Positions 23,551 through 35,334 are shown, counted from the stretch's first letter. The stretch is 64,000 nt of DNA from Mermis nigrescens (GCA_036768485.1 JAVLUZ010000617.1:372001-436000); one strand, 5' to 3'. The notes: generated from the letters alone by a model not told the origin. Program-made: numbers and translations.

Positions 23551-24357
23551 CAGTGTGTCACATAAGAAAGGCTACATTGCGATGTAGCATGTCATAACTC
23601 CGACTGATGTAAACGTGAAACTTTAGTTCTGGCTGCATTAAGTAGATGAAAGTCTCTTCTTTCGAACCGTGTGAAAAGTTCGGCCAGATATCAACGGTTC
23701 GAGCGCTACGGCAATTTGTTTACACCCTATTTTATTATTGTTTAAAGGCCAAAAGCGTCATTGGTCCTGCCATCAATTTGCTTAATCTTTCGACGATATC
23801 CTGAAATTTTTGCACTTGATAGGACGCGTACCTATTCTAGCGGTCTAAAAAACGTGCTAATTAATTTTTGTGACCAAGTTTATTGTCAAATGTGTCAAAA
23901 GTGGGATATCTATAAACGCAGTAATTTGATACAATGGAGAAACTCTGGGTTTCAAACAATGTCGAATTGAGGTGCTATCAAAATGCCGTAATGCACGAAC
24001 CGCTGGCAGCAGCTGGCAAAAATTTTTACTGCAGTGTAAATAAAGATATGTTTATCTACTTGATGCAGCTGGTTCTAATATTTTATGTTCATACATATCA
24101 GCCGAAGTTATGACCAGTCAAATTGGAATGTAGCCGTTTCATGGGCCACCATACGCGGGCAGCACCAAAATTCTGGGGGTGCGAAGAGTTTTCAAAGGTC
24201 AAAAAATGGCCTTAAAAAATTGTGGTATGGCGAAAAAACACCATTTTTCAACGTTTCTCATCGAGAACTATCCATTATAATAAAAAAAATGTGAAAAATT
24301 CGACGGGGGGATGCATACCCCCAAACTACTCCACGCCCAGGTGTGTGGGCCACCCTG
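23551..24357. mobile_element. mariner-like remnant with a nested K element
   Basis: Left end TA-CAGTGTGTCACATAAG and right end, inverted, CAGGGTGGCCCATGAAA followed by TA. It has no usable transposase frame. A family K MITE with a perfect target duplication (tgggccac) occupies its right end. Confidence 0.65.
24150..24345. mobile_element. MITE family K copy
   Basis: 196 bp with a perfect 8-bp duplication tgggccac (24142-24149, 24346-24353). Ends are CATACGCGGGCAGCACC and CACACCTGGGCGTGG (inverted). Confidence 0.88.
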
Positions 24358-24553
24358 TATGCATGTAAAATGTTTTATGTAAAATACGTCCTATTTTATA
24401 CTCCTTATGTGCCGCCATTAGTACAAAATAATTCTTCGGATAGCTGGAGCCTAATTTAACTTTTAAGGAATTTATAATTATTATTGTTATCATGCATGGG
24501 ATTCCGTGAGAAAGTAAATAAATGACAAAATTTATTTTGTGAATTTGTGACAG

Positions 24554-24693
24554 GATATTGAAAAACAGACAATGACTTGTCGCAAGCAGCTGGCCGATGA
24601 AAATGAGCGCAACTACAGAGAAGAACAGAAGCTGATCAAGGCCAACAAACAGCTTAAGCAACAAGTAGATCAAGCTAACGAAAAAGTTGAAAA
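24554..24693 (+). CDS. RING gene exon 9, coiled coil
   Basis: The acceptor is tgtgacag and the donor GAAAA|GTGAGG. It encodes DIEKQTMTCRKQLADENERN and then a Lys/Glu/Gln-rich heptad pattern ending QVDQANEKVE. The split lysine codon is completed by exon 10. Confidence 0.88.
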
Positions 24694-24846
24694 GTGAGGC
24701 AGTTTAGCTCCTTGTATACAAGACATGTGTAGCTTGAGTATTCTGGGGGGATAAAATTTTAAAGTGTCTTTTGGGCTGAAAAAAGTGTAGTTACGCGTCA
24801 AAAACATGATTTTTTCTGCGTTTCTGATGATCTTTCTTTCTACAGA

Positions 24847-25235
24847 CGTTTTTTTTGTGTTCAAAAGCATTTTTCCGATGTACATATTAACACTTTTTAG
24901 ACCGTCTGTGCATGTGCAAAGATTTTTTTGGGAGTTTAAATACAGTAAAAAGGTCTAAAATTATTTTAAAAAATTTTGGCGCTCCGTATTGGAATAAGTA
25001 ATTTTTCGGCTCGCGTTTTGAGACAATTTTTAGTAATTTCCGGCGTCAGAAACTCAAAAATTAGCTGAAATAAAGTACCAAAGATGGAAAAGCTCTGTCT
25101 TACCACACTAAAATCGCTGCTGTGCCATATTTTAGTACTCAAAAATTTGCGTTTTAAAAACGTACAAAGACTTTTGGGGACCATCTTTGTGCATGTATGT
25201 ATGCACAAAGGGACCTTGTACTAAAACACTGTTTT
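24847..25235. mobile_element. diverged MITE-1 copy
   Basis: The ends (cgttttttttgtgttcaaaa, gtactaaaacactg) and interior (gaccatctttgtgcatgtat) match MITE-1 with many changes. No target duplication was found. Confidence 0.6.
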
Positions 25236-25498
25236 AGAGCATAAAAACATAAGAAAAATTGAAAAAATAAAAATTCGAATAAATTGAACAAAATATGGTA
25301 GATACGCACAGTTTTGAGCTAAAAGATGGCTAAAAACGCCTAAAACGCACTTTTTCTAAAATTTTTGGAAACTTTAAAAAAATCGCGATTTCTGCGGTGG
25401 GGTGAAAAATTTTCTGGGGGATTGAAACCTTTAAAGCCCCCCAGATCATGTGTGACTCCTAAGAGTGATGTGTAATTTGTTTGAAATTCAGTCCCTAC

Positions 25499-25944
25499 CA
25501 GTGCTTTTTTGTATTCGGCAAAGATTTTTCCCGATGTACAAAGGCTTTAGGGGACCGTCTTTGTACATGTACAAAGATTTCCGGGAAGACAAAAACTGCA
25601 AAGAAGGTTTAAAATTCGCAAAAATTTTTGGCGCTTCGCGCCGGAATGAGTAATCGTGTGTTCTACATATCTTTATAATGTCACAAATTGCATTTTGAAA
25701 GAAAAATGTCAAATTTTTCGGCGCTTCGCGCCGTTTTGCGACGATTATCAGTGATTTTTGCCCTCAGAACCCTAGAAATTAGTTGAAATACACTACCAAA
25801 GGTCGAACAACTCTGTTTTTGCCACACTAAAACTGCTAATGTACCATATTATAGTACCCGAAAATTTGTGTGTACAAAATGTGCAAAGGCTTTTAGGGAC
25901 CATCTTTGTACATGTACAAACGGACCTTGTGCAAAAAAACACTG
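25499..25944. mobile_element. MITE-1 copy e (hAT-like)
   Basis: 446 bp; left end CAGTGCTTTTTTGTATTCGG, right end inverted CAGTGTTTTTTTGCACAAGG. The flanks gtccctac and gtaccaac match 6 of 8. It keeps the perfect palindrome CTTTGTACATGTACAAAG at 25559-25576 and two exact hairpin modules. It ends 80 bp before exon 10. Confidence 0.85.
25630..25732. repeat. paired GGCGCTTCGCGCC hairpin modules
   Basis: Exact copies at 25630-25642 and 25720-25732, both in the same orientation, about 90 bp apart inside a MITE-1. Each can form a 5-bp G/C stem with a TTC loop. The same 13-mer, or its reverse GGCGCGAAGCGCC, occurs in several other transposon families in this window. Confidence 0.85.
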
Positions 25945-26024
25945 GTACCAACCAACAATGCTGTGCCCGAGTCTTATTTCGTCTACGTTCTAACACGTGC
26001 TTTATGCGTTGATTGCGAATTTAG

Positions 26025-26276
26025 GCTTAACTCGCAGCTCAGAGAAAGGAGAACGGAAATAAAGAAAATGGAGAAAAAGCTTAAAGCCGAGTGCCAAACT
26101 TCGGCCGAAAATGCCGAATTGAATTCGCGTATTGAACAACTGGAACGCGATTTGAACAATGCTAAGCAGAAGCACGGCGAAGAAAAGCAAAAGTTGTTTG
26201 AGGAGAATCAAAAGTTGGCGGAGATTAGGAAAAGTTTACAACAGGAACTTAGCTGCGCTACTAACGAAATTGAGAG
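26025..26276 (+). CDS. RING gene exon 10, coiled coil
   Basis: The acceptor is gaatttag and the donor TGAGAG|GTACAT. It encodes a continuous coiled coil (RERRTEIKKMEKKLKAE, NSRIEQLERDLNNAKQKHGE, KLFEENQKLAEIRKSLQQE) with clear a/d hydrophobic spacing and no proline. Confidence 0.9.
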
Positions 26277-26941
26277 GTACATACGTACAAAACGCGAATT
26301 CGTTACGCATAATTTATTGCCAATTTTTTCGAAACTTTGATTTATTTCCAATTCAATCAAATCAGGAAGTCCAAATGTATCTAGTAAAGGAGCCTGGACC
26401 TCCTCAGAATGAAAAAATGGGATATTTTTTGGGTGAGGCAAAATGATGACTAAAAATCAATGAAAATTGTAAATTTTTTAGAATTGTCAGAATTGCTTGC
26501 AACTGGCTTGAAACTGTGGAACAACGTAGTTTTAACGCTATTTGAGCATTTACACCAGTTTTCGAGGTCATTTGGGGAGAGGTTGGAATGTAAAATTGGT
26601 CTGTATCTTGGAATATTTTTTGGGATTGCTCGCAAGAACCGCATTTTTCAAACGCGTTCCTACATGCTCTATCCATTAAGATCATAAAATTCGAACTTAA
26701 TGACTTTAAAAGTGTCAATTTTTTGGTCGCGTTCGAGCCAAGAGTATGGAAAATACTTGACATCTGGGCGGAGCGCCGAAAATTTGGAGATTTTATGCCA
26801 GAAACGCACAATTTTTCCATATTTTCGTGCCTTATCTTGATACGTTTCGAAATTTTTTCCGGTCTATGGGACGCCCCCCCCGCTAAATACGGCCTTGCGT
26901 ACATACAAATTTTATTATGTGAATACAGTATGCGTATCCTT

Positions 26942-27174
26942 TGACGCCTCGTGGCGTAGTGGTAAACACCGTTACACCTGGTGCAGAAGGTTGACGGTTC
27001 GAACCCTACGTAATGCAAACGAGTTTTCTCTTCCTGGAGGCACGAATAAAACTCGTGCATGAACACTTGGTAGTGACAGGCTGAAGGATAGCCGACTTTA
27101 AAGTTCGATTTTCTATCCAGACCTCCCGTGTCAAACCCCTATAAACGGGACATATTGACACGTTAAATGGGGAA
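26942..27174 (+). mobile_element. tRNA-derived SINE
   Basis: 233 bp. The head contains a perfect A box TGGCGTAGTGG and a perfect B box GGTTCGAACCC at tRNA spacing, but the acceptor arm does not pair, so this is not a working tRNA. A tRNA-unrelated body follows. The element is flanked by a 14-bp direct repeat gtatgcgtatcctt (26928-26941, 27175-27188), as left by target-primed reverse transcription. A further copy of the flank lies at 27190-27217. Pol III should transcribe it from the internal boxes. Confidence 0.85.
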
Positions 27175-27260
27175 GTATGCGTATCCTTCATTATGTAAAT
27201 ACAGTATGCGTATCCTTTAATGTGTTGTTTCCTTATTACTACGTAGCGTCTTCTTTATAG

Positions 27261-27488
27261 GCTCCACGCTCAACTGGAGGATAGGTGCAGCGCACTGAGA
27301 AAAAACGAAACTGCCTATAAGCATGAAAGACATCAAGCTCAGGTTGCGTTAAAAGAAGCCAGCGACAGGGCCAAAAAAGCTGAGATTAATTTACTCGAAT
27401 TTAAATTAGAAATTTTCACCAAAACCTTGCAGCGGTCGTACGACGATTGCAAAAATCACATCAATCAGTTGGAAGAACTCAGCAAAAG
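27261..27488 (+). CDS. RING gene exon 11, coiled coil
   Basis: The acceptor is tctttatag and the donor AAAAG|GTTCGC, which is weak after the GT but gives the right phase. It encodes LHAQLEDRCSALRKNETAYK, then a helix ending SYDDCKNHINQLEELSK. It continues the coiled coil of exons 9 and 10. Confidence 0.88.
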
Positions 27489-27995
27489 GTTCGCTTTGTT
27501 GTAATGCGTGAAACAGTGACCTTATAAAAATTAATCAAAGACCTACAATAATATGAAGTCATTAATACGACAAAAAGGCAGAAAAGGAATGAAAAGAAAG
27601 ATTTTCAGAGAAAATATGGAAAAATAAATAAATACATGAAAAAAGTGAAGAAATATAAAAAATGGATAAAAGAAGAGTTTAAAATGGAGCATGCTATTGG
27701 TAAAAAAGAAACCAAAAAGACGCGAGAAATAGAACAAAGTATAACTAAAACATTATATTATGAGAAATTACATGTTTTAAAAATACATAAAATGCATAAA
27801 ACAATATACAAAATGTATGAAACTGACCTAATAAAGTAATTTAAATCCGCATTGTCGGAAATCAGTGATAAATATTTTATAACCATCATGAGGTGGGTAC
27901 ATATTATTCACTCATGTGCCTAACTTGCCCCTGTCTACCTTTATTTTAAACAGAAATGTGAATAATGCAATAGATCATTTATGGGTATTGGAGGT
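27489..27995. other. intron 11, A-rich stretch
   Basis: Very A-rich DNA (27540-27840) that reads as a Lys/Glu-rich open frame by base composition alone. No splice-consistent exon or repeat was recognised. Confidence 0.5.
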
Positions 27996-28013
27996 GAGAG
28001 GGGGTGTATTAAC

Positions 28014-28222
28014 CATATGTGGCCAGCACCAAAATTTTGGGGGTGTAAGATTTTTTGAATGTCAGAAAATGGTCCCAAATGATGGTATTGCGAAAAACAT
28101 CATTTTTCAACGTTTCTCATTGAGCACTATCCATTGACATCAAAAAATCGCGCGAGAAAATTTAAAAATTGAATTCTGGGGGCTGGGGATGCATACCCCT
28201 TATATCCCATCGCCCATGTGTG
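28014..28222. mobile_element. MITE family K copy
   Basis: 209 bp with ends CATATGTGGCCAGCACC and CACACATGGGCGATGG (inverted), and near-matching flanks gtattaac and tgtattac. The interior has the K motif with the sequence gtttctcattgagcactat. Confidence 0.7.
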
Positions 28223-28246
28223 TGTATTACTCTCCCTCATATATGT

Positions 28247-28472
28247 AACGGCTTGAAATTTAGGGAGGAGGATACCCGGCCATTTTGAGGGAGAGGGGGG
28301 TAAATGACCTCAAATTTTTGGCCAAAAAACACCTACAAATAGCCGAAAATCGCTAGTTTTTAAACAAAGGGGGATCAAAAATTTTCTGACTTTAGGGGAT
28401 GCAGGGCGACCAAATTTGGGTGGGAGGCTTCCTCCTATCCCTGCTGTTAGGCTGTCACATGTCTGCTATCCC
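28247..28472. repeat. family I copy
   Basis: It starts atgtaacggcttgaaattta and ends ccctgctgttaggctgtcac, matching family I elsewhere. No target duplication could be fixed. Confidence 0.55.
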
Positions 28473-29014
28473 CTGAGCTTTAGTAAGCTGTATATATATA
28501 GCCTGTCTAAGCTAAAAGACATTGCTATACGAGTAAAGCCTTCTTTTTTGGCTCAGAAAACCAGCTATGTAATATGTACATATGTGTATTGCTTTTATTT
28601 ACTCGGAGACATTCGTGTGAGTCCGGAAGTGCTGTATGGTTTTTTCTAAGCTTCGAAAGAATTTTCAGCTATCATCATGACTTGAAAAAGGGCTATTTAG
28701 CTATTAATAGTTTAAAAAAGGTTATGTAGCCATGTTTGTGAATTCAAGAAGGTTATAAATTAGCCTCAAATGGTCGGAACCGGTGGTTATAAAGCAATAC
28801 TATCGTTTTTCCGCTGTAGGATCGTTTTTTACAAAGCACTCATAGCTATCTTTTGGTTTTTGATTTTCAACCATCCTGGAAGTTTGACCTTGCGCGCTTA
28901 AGCAATAGATGACAAGTATTTGCTTAAAAGTTGTGAGGAGAAAATTTCAACTTCACATGGTGGTGAAAATGCTTCCCTAATATGTACGTATGCATGTATG
29001 TACATACGTACGTA

Positions 29015-29572
29015 CAGGGCCGTATTTAAGAGGGGGCGGCCGCCCCATCCCTTGACCAAAAAATTTTTTTGAAATGCAAGATAATGCACGGAAAGATGGG
29101 AAAATCGAATGCCTTTGTCGCAAAATCTTCTAATTTTCGGCGCTTCGCGTCTCATATGAAGTAGTTTCTACCATTTTGGCCCAAGCGCGACCAAAAAATG
29201 ACTCTGGTTTATAGTTTTTTTGCGTAAAAAAAATTCTGAAAAGTTTGAATTTTATGATCTCAATGGATAGAGCGTGTCGAGAAACGTCAAAAATGCAGTT
29301 TTCGCGAACAATTTAGCGAATTGACCGAGGTATAGACAGGCACGTATCTCTGGGGGGCAATGGGGGTTGTTCGGACCCCCAAAATTCAGAAAAATCGGAA
29401 AAATAGGACTTTTTAAAACTTGTTTTGCGCTGTTTTTGGCCTTTTCGGTCTTAGTCCCCCCAAAAATTGGTGTTTGTCTCCCCAAAGTAGAACGACCAGC
29501 TACGTGCCTGGGTATAGACCAACTTATGTTGGGTCCGCCGCCCCTCTTGGCCGAATCCTGGATACGGGCGTG
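29015..29572. mobile_element. family P element with nested H
   Basis: Left end CAGGGCCGTATTTAAG and right end, inverted, CACGCCCGTATCCAGG. The flanks cgtacgta and catactta match 6 of 8. A near-exact hairpin module is at 29139-29151, and a family H MITE is nested at 29337-29510. Confidence 0.7.
29337..29510. mobile_element. MITE family H copy nested in P
   Basis: 174 bp with a perfect 8-bp duplication ggtataga (29329-29336, 29511-29518). Ends are CAGGCACGTATCTCTGG and CAGGCACGTAGCTGG (inverted). This is the type copy of H. Confidence 0.92.
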
Positions 29573-29692
29573 CATACTTACATACTTTAAATTATGAGGA
29601 TGGACCCAAATTTCGTGATGATTGTTGTAAACTCACTGTTTTTACATATAGTATAGCTGCAAATTCAAAAATATGATCAGCGTGTTTTTCAG

Positions 29693-29798
29693 AGTAAGTC
29701 GAGAGCAGCCGGTCGAAGATTTCAAATGGCTTAATAATTATGTGCAAGACTGGCAAAAAGTGAAGGAGAAAATTCACGATGCTTTACAAAAGATGAAG
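29693..29798 (+). CDS. RING gene exon 12
   Basis: The acceptor is tttttcag and the donor GATGAAG|GTATAG. It encodes VSREQPVEDFKWLNNYVQDW, then QKVKEKIHDALQKMK. The pattern of conserved-looking Trp and Phe suggests a folded helical end to the coiled coil. Confidence 0.88.
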
Positions 29799-29864
29799 GT
29801 ATAGTAGGAGATTTGATCGTTAATCGTGTTGAATACATAATCGGCTAATATTTTTCGTTTTCAG

Positions 29865-29990
29865 AATGACTTTTCGCATCAAGTTGAAGCGGTAAAGAGT
29901 GGAAAATCACTAACGTCACTGCCAGTGCTTGACATGCCCAAACCTATACCATTTCCTCAAGCCCCTAAACAATTTCATGCGCTAATTCAC
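29865..29990 (+). CDS. RING gene exon 13
   Basis: The acceptor is cgttttcag and the donor TTCAC|GTAAGT; phase 0 at both ends. It encodes NDFSHQVEAVKSGKSLTSLP, then VLDMPKPIPFPQAPKQFHAL. It is separated from exon 12 by a 66-bp intron, the only intron in the gene with no repeat in it. Confidence 0.88.
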
Positions 29991-30411
29991 GTAAGTCTAA
30001 CCCTAAGCTTCCGAGCATTGTGTGGTATCGTTTTCAATATTTTTTGATATCTCGACTTGAAGAGAAAAGGTTTGGGAAACGTCATCTTCAATATTTTCGC
30101 ATTTGTCTACGGTCTATCGTAATCAGAGGGTATCGTTGTTGTGTGTAAATTGTAGTCGTGGTTTTCAGTCGTCAGCGTTCCTATACATATACATATACAG
30201 AAATAAAATGTACATATGAAATTGCCTTATTACAAATTACAGTATTTAACGATCGTTATCTACTTTGCACATGTACCACATACATACATACCTTACTGTA
30301 TGTATGTGTGTTGTACATGCATATGTACCACTACAGAGGATGTCCGAAAACTGGTACAGGACTAGTCTAAGGGACGAACGATATACTTTTTAACGGTCTA
30401 GTGCATGGAAG

Positions 30412-30596
30412 CATACATGCACCGGCTCGAAATCTTCGGGTGGTGGTCCGAAACCATTTTCAGGGGGATGCACCTTCAAATTTCGGCCAAAAACGCAAAT
30501 TTTTTCCGAAATTGGGGGTCGAAAATTTTCTGACTTTGGGGGTGGGGAACGTCAAACTTGGAGTGGGGGATCCCCCGACTCCCTGTTACAAGTACG
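30412..30596. repeat. family I copy
   Basis: About 185 bp from catacatgcaccggctcgaa to ccctgttacaagtacgcatg. Ends form an imperfect inverted repeat. No target duplication is visible. Confidence 0.55.
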
Positions 30597-30886
30597 CATG
30601 AACATCATTCAAATTCAGAATGGAAATTATAAGTCACGACTGACTTGACCTCAGTTTTCATCGAATAAAAAGCTACAATGTAAATGCAAAGGCATGCCAC
30701 GAACTTACATATGTCTCCAGATTTGTCTTTGCGACGTTCGCAAATACAGCCCCGAAGCTTTCTCAGAATAATGGCCCGAACCTTGGATAATATTACGTTG
30801 TTGCTCAATTTCTTCTCCAACGCTACTTTGTTTCGAAATGATCAGACAATGTATGAATAAAGTTTTTGGTTGTGCATGCATACATC

Positions 30887-31497
30887 CAGGCCCGTAGCCA
30901 GGGGAGTCAAGGAGGAGGCCATCCTTCCACTCCGCCCTGAAACCAAAATTTTTTTCTTATTAGGGTCCCTTGAAGGAAGAAATGAAAAATTCTTAAAGTG
31001 CATTTGAAACGTCGCCAAAACAGATTTTTGCGTACTTTTGTGCTAGTAGTAAATGTAAAATTTTTTAGGCGCTTCGCGCCGTATAATTGTTTCTGTATAG
31101 TTTTTATCCTTTTTAAACCGTTCAAACTTGACTCAGACATGGAGAAAATATCAAATTTTTTCGGCGCTAGCGCGCCAAATCGCTAGTTTTCTGGTTGTTT
31201 CTCTCTGCATGGCACAAAGATTGAGTACAAATACGAAAAGTTGAGAAATTTTATATGGACTGGACGATGACAATTTAGTTGCGCAGATAGTTCAAGCGAT
31301 AAATTTCTTGTGTATGAATGAAAAAAACTGAAAATATTTTCATTTTTTTCAAATTTGTCTTTACCATTATGTAGAGCTCGTTGGGAAACTTTCAAAAATG
31401 TCCTTATTTGAGACTATCCCCTGATGGTTCTCATGTGACTCAAAATTTTTTGTCCCCCCTCCCGCGAAATGAAATCCCGGCTACGAGTACGAGCCTG
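30887..31497. mobile_element. family P element (hAT-like)
   Basis: 611 bp; left end CAGGCCCGTAGCCAGG, right end inverted CAGGCTCGTACTCGTAGCC. The flanks catacatc and catacata match 7 of 8. It carries an exact hairpin module at 31068-31080. Confidence 0.82.
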
Positions 31498-31597
31498 CAT
31501 ACATACATATGTCGCTTTTCAGAAAAAAGCCTTCACAACATTTAATATGTCTTTCATAGTCAGACGTCAAGTACTATAGATCACATGGCCGCAGAAC

Positions 31598-32312
31598 CAC
31601 TGTTTTTTTGTACGAGACAAAGATTTTGAGGCTCGTACAAAGATTTTCGGAGCCATCTTTGCACAATGTACACAGCTTTTTGGGGCAAAGTAATACGTAA
31701 ATCACTTTTTTATAGTATTTTTTCAGCAAAATTTCAAAACATTTTCTGCGCTTTGCGCCGAATATCATAATTACATTCTATTAAGCTCCAAGCGCAGCAT
31801 TAATTACTCCAAAATCAGCATCATTATACGGATTTAGGCATCTTTGTACAGATTTAAGCACCTTTCACATCTATCTACTGTTTTATAAAGATTTTATTTA
31901 GAAAAAAAGAATTACAAAACAACTTTGCACTGCTTTCTGCCGTTCGAAGATAAAATTAACTTTTTCATCTTTGTGTTGCATTAAATTCATAAGCAAATTG
32001 GTGTCTATTATAAGATTCTGTCAGCATATTGAAATCGCTGTATTATTTCTGATTGTGTAACACAAGTTATTCTAGCTTTCTGAGTCTAATTTTATGTGTA
32101 AATTAAACCCAAGACTCATGAAAATTTCGGCGAACTAAAATAACCAGCTAAATTCAGGACAAAGTAACTCTTTTTGTGCAGCGTGTGGGTCACGGATAAC
32201 AATCTAGTAGTATGCAAAAATGTGTATATTTAATAAAAAAATTTTCGGCCGTACAAAAACTTTTCTCGGAGATCTTTGTACATGTACAAAGAGGCTCGTA
32301 TAAAAAACAGTG
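31598..32312. mobile_element. MITE-1-related element, longer variant
   Basis: About 715 bp with ends CACTGTTTTTTTGTACGAG and CACTGTTTTTTATACGAGCC (inverted) and the perfect 18-nt palindrome CTTTGTACATGTACAAAG at 32274-32291. The interior differs from the 440-bp MITE-1 copies, so this may be a separate subfamily. No target duplication was found. Confidence 0.6.
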
Positions 32313-32538
32313 CGTTACTATGTTTAATGCTAAAATTGCTTCCTTTAAACAAGTAAGCAAAATCTCGCAATGATTCTACACAGTTATCGTGAATGTGCCT
32401 CTGTGCCGAAATTTCTGGACGGCCTGTGCGTGCGTGTATTTTTACAATTCGCTTAAATTATGGTTCCTTAGAATTGATTAACAGACAATCACAAAAGCCT
32501 TTCACGGAATGTTTAAAAATTGTCGAAAATTTCTGCAG

Positions 32539-33088
32539 GAACCCAAGCAACCTATTGCTCCCATAGGCGTTCATCCAGCGTCGACGGCGGGCGCCGTCGC
32601 CGCTCACCAACAGCAGCAGCAGCAAAAGGCGGCGGCGGCGGCCGCTTCGACTGGTTTTCCAGTGACGCACAGCGGTCACTCATTGGTCAACGGCGTTGTT
32701 AGCGCCAGCGGCGCGTCTATGAACGCCGGTCGCGGCGCGGCAGGAACGTCGCCGGGAGGCATGACGTTCGGTCAGTGCGCCGCACCTTCGATGAGCGGCG
32801 GCGTCGGTGAATCGAACCGCGGCCATTCGTCGTCGGACGGCAGCCCCGCCGTACAACACCAGCAGCAGCCGATCAGCGATCAGTTCGCCGTGGAAAACAA
32901 TTCGCAGCCGGTTAATGGCGGCGGTTGCGCCTCTGCTGCCGGCGGCAACGGCGGCCCGCAAGGACCCTTGAATGGCGGCGGTCAGTTGAACATGAGCGGT
33001 TGCGCGACGATGGGCGGCGCTAGTATCGCCTCGGCTAATCAGCAGCAGCATAGAAATGATTTCACGCCGTGGTCCGACCCTTTGCAAG
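32539..33088 (+). CDS. RING gene exon 14, Gly/Ala/Gln/Ser low-complexity
   Basis: The acceptor is ttctgcag and the donor TGCAAG|GTACAA. At 550 nt it is the longest exon and the most GC-rich. It encodes EPKQPIAPIGVHPASTAG, a Gln run followed by an Ala run, then a long disordered Gly/Ser/Ala/Gln segment ending HRNDFTPWSDPLQ. The last few residues look conserved. It may act as a flexible tether or condensate-forming segment (inference). Confidence 0.9.
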
Positions 33089-33187
33089 GTACAAAATCAA
33101 TGTTCGGTCTGGGATTCATACTTCCGGACACGTTTGCCTGCATCGCTATCTTGCGGGCGTACATGTAAAAGGGGGATGGGGTATCGG

Positions 33188-33419
33188 CATACCTGGGCGT
33201 GGGGGATTTGGGGGTATGCACCCCCGAGAAACCAAAATACCCCCTCCCCAGAATTCAATTTTTGAATTTTTTCTTTTCGCAATTTTTCGATGCCAATGGA
33301 TAGTGCTCGATGAGAAACGTTGAAAAATGGTGTTTTTTCGCCATATCACCATTTTTAAGATCATTTTTTGACCTTTGGAAAATCTCGCACCCCCAGGATT
33401 TTGGTACTACCCACGTATG
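33188..33419. mobile_element. MITE family K copy
   Basis: 232 bp with a perfect 8-bp duplication ggtatcgg (33180-33187, 33420-33427). Ends are CATACCTGGGCGTGG and CATACGTGGGTAGTACC (inverted). Confidence 0.92.
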
Positions 33420-33427
33420 GGTATCGG

Positions 33428-34230
33428 TATTCCCACCCAAGTCGTTCATCCGCCTATCGCACCAAAGTCGAAACATTTTTGATCCCGTACCTTTTTTTGG
33501 CTATTTTTAGGTGCTTTTTTGTCGTTTTTGGCCAAACGTTGTACGTCTCTTGCCCGTTTCTCCTTAATGATGGCGCGGGACCCCCTCCCGGAATGATTCT
33601 TATGCTTATTAGCCCTTATGGATTAGACAGTCAGACGCTGTTACAATTTGAGCTTATAGGTCCATTCGCATCCCACTAGATTTTCGGAAAAAAGTGGCCA
33701 CGTGGCTGTCGGTATAAATCGCTTTAGTTTTCTTTTTTGTAAACTTCGTAATTATCGCCACAGTTGTATCGCTGTTATGTAGTTTCGTTACGCACTTGCC
33801 TCTCTACATTATATACAGTTACTCGAAAGCACATTGTTATATTTTCTGCTAAATTCTCATGTAAATAAACGTCTTTTTGAAAGCTTATCATGTTTTAAAA
33901 TGGTAGAATAACTAATTCTATGATAGTTCTACTTCATAGTTTTACAGGATCTAGGGTTGTGGGAGTTGTTAAATCGAAAAATTCGGGACCATTGCTTTTA
34001 CGTTTAGGACCTTTTTTGCAATTCAAATGCGAAAAGGATCGAAATAGTGCTATATGTGAACAAGGCCGTACCCAAAAATGTTCACTTTATTGTTTCACTT
34101 ACACAAACCTACCGTTTAAAGAATCTACACAAGTGATTCCTCTTCATTCAATCGACGATTAATTTATTCCTTTGGATTTACAGAGAAAAAATATAGAAAA
34201 TGAATAATATTTGACATGTTCTACTTGTCT
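33428..34230. other. intron 14 stretch, mostly unassigned
   Basis: No exon-like frame fits the splice phase. Some MITE-interior-like sequence occurs near 33500 (ggctatttttaggtgctttt), without recognisable ends. Confidence 0.4.
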
Positions 34231-34887
34231 GACTCAAATTTAAGCGATTTTTGGCGGGCCAGAAGACAAAAACTTTAGATAAACAATAAATCCGGTGCGA
34301 AGCGCCGGGAAATTTCGAGTTTACTAGCTGAAAAGTACGCTAAAAACATGCTTTTAATGGTGCTTTAGACTTCGAGAATTTTTAGTTTTCCCTTTTGGGA
34401 CCCTTGTGTGTTTAGAAAATTATTTTTCATTTCCGGAAGGGGAGCCGGTCCCTTATCTTCCGCCCCCTGAATAAGGACCTGTATGTGATGCTTTACTACT
34501 GAGGTAATGGAGCATTTCCTAATATTTTCTAAGCCGTTTTGACTCGTTTCGTCACTTTTATCGAATAAAAATACAAGAATGCATCGAAAGATCATTTCAA
34601 CTTTATTACATATGTACGTAGGATGTTTCATCCTTTAATGCAGAATTTTTTTAGTACGACATTAGCTAGTATTGATTTAAATACATTTTTGAAGAGGCAT
34701 ACCTAATTCGTCGTGATTATTGTGTCGTGACCCTATGTCCTTTTGTCATTCTTCATAATTCGTTTTATGTACATGTACTCATTCGTGTTTTCTTGATAAC
34801 AAATTTTTTCTTCCTTTTCAAAAGATATATAATATTGGCATTTATGGCATTTAATGCTTAAACAGGACATAAATGTATAAGTACGGA

Positions 34888-35334
34888 CATAGTTTCCCAA
34901 GGTCGAAAGTTCAGGGGTGAAATCCCAAAATTTAGGACTACTATATAAATATACAGTCTAGCTTTTTTTGCAGGTCAAATATGAAAAATGGCTAAAACAT
35001 TCTATATAGCATGTTTCAATGTGGAAAACTGCATTTTTAACTACTTTTTGTCGCATTCTGACTTCGTCACTCTTGCAAGTAAAAAATGTGAGAATTCATC
35101 GAAAATTTTTAATTTTCAGATCATTTTAAGTTCATTCTATTTATTTTATGGGTAAACAAAACAGAAATGTATTAGTCGGCGCGAAGCGCCGAAAAATTTT
35201 AATATCTTCGCTGCTTTTGTACCCAAAAATCATGCATAAAATGTTTGATAGCTCAAAATCGTCCGGCAGTGATTTAAGTCTCGGACCCTGAGGTGGGGAT
35301 CATACCCCCTCACCCCCCCCTACGGGAATGTGTG
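34888..35334. mobile_element. MITE family L copy
   Basis: 447 bp with a perfect 8-bp duplication agtacgga (34880-34887, 35335-35342). Ends are CATAGTTTCCCAAGG and CACACATTCCCGTAGG (inverted). An exact hairpin module is at 35178-35190. Confidence 0.92.

Noticed and set aside
26942..27015. Functional tRNA gene
   Set aside because: A and B boxes are perfect but the acceptor arms do not pair, and the flanking direct repeats show a SINE.
27636..27839. Lys/Glu-rich open frame
   Set aside because: Explained by A-rich composition; it does not fit the splice phase of the gene.
32680..33087. 135-codon frame on the minus strand
   Set aside because: Antisense of GC-rich exon 14, which lacks stops because of composition.
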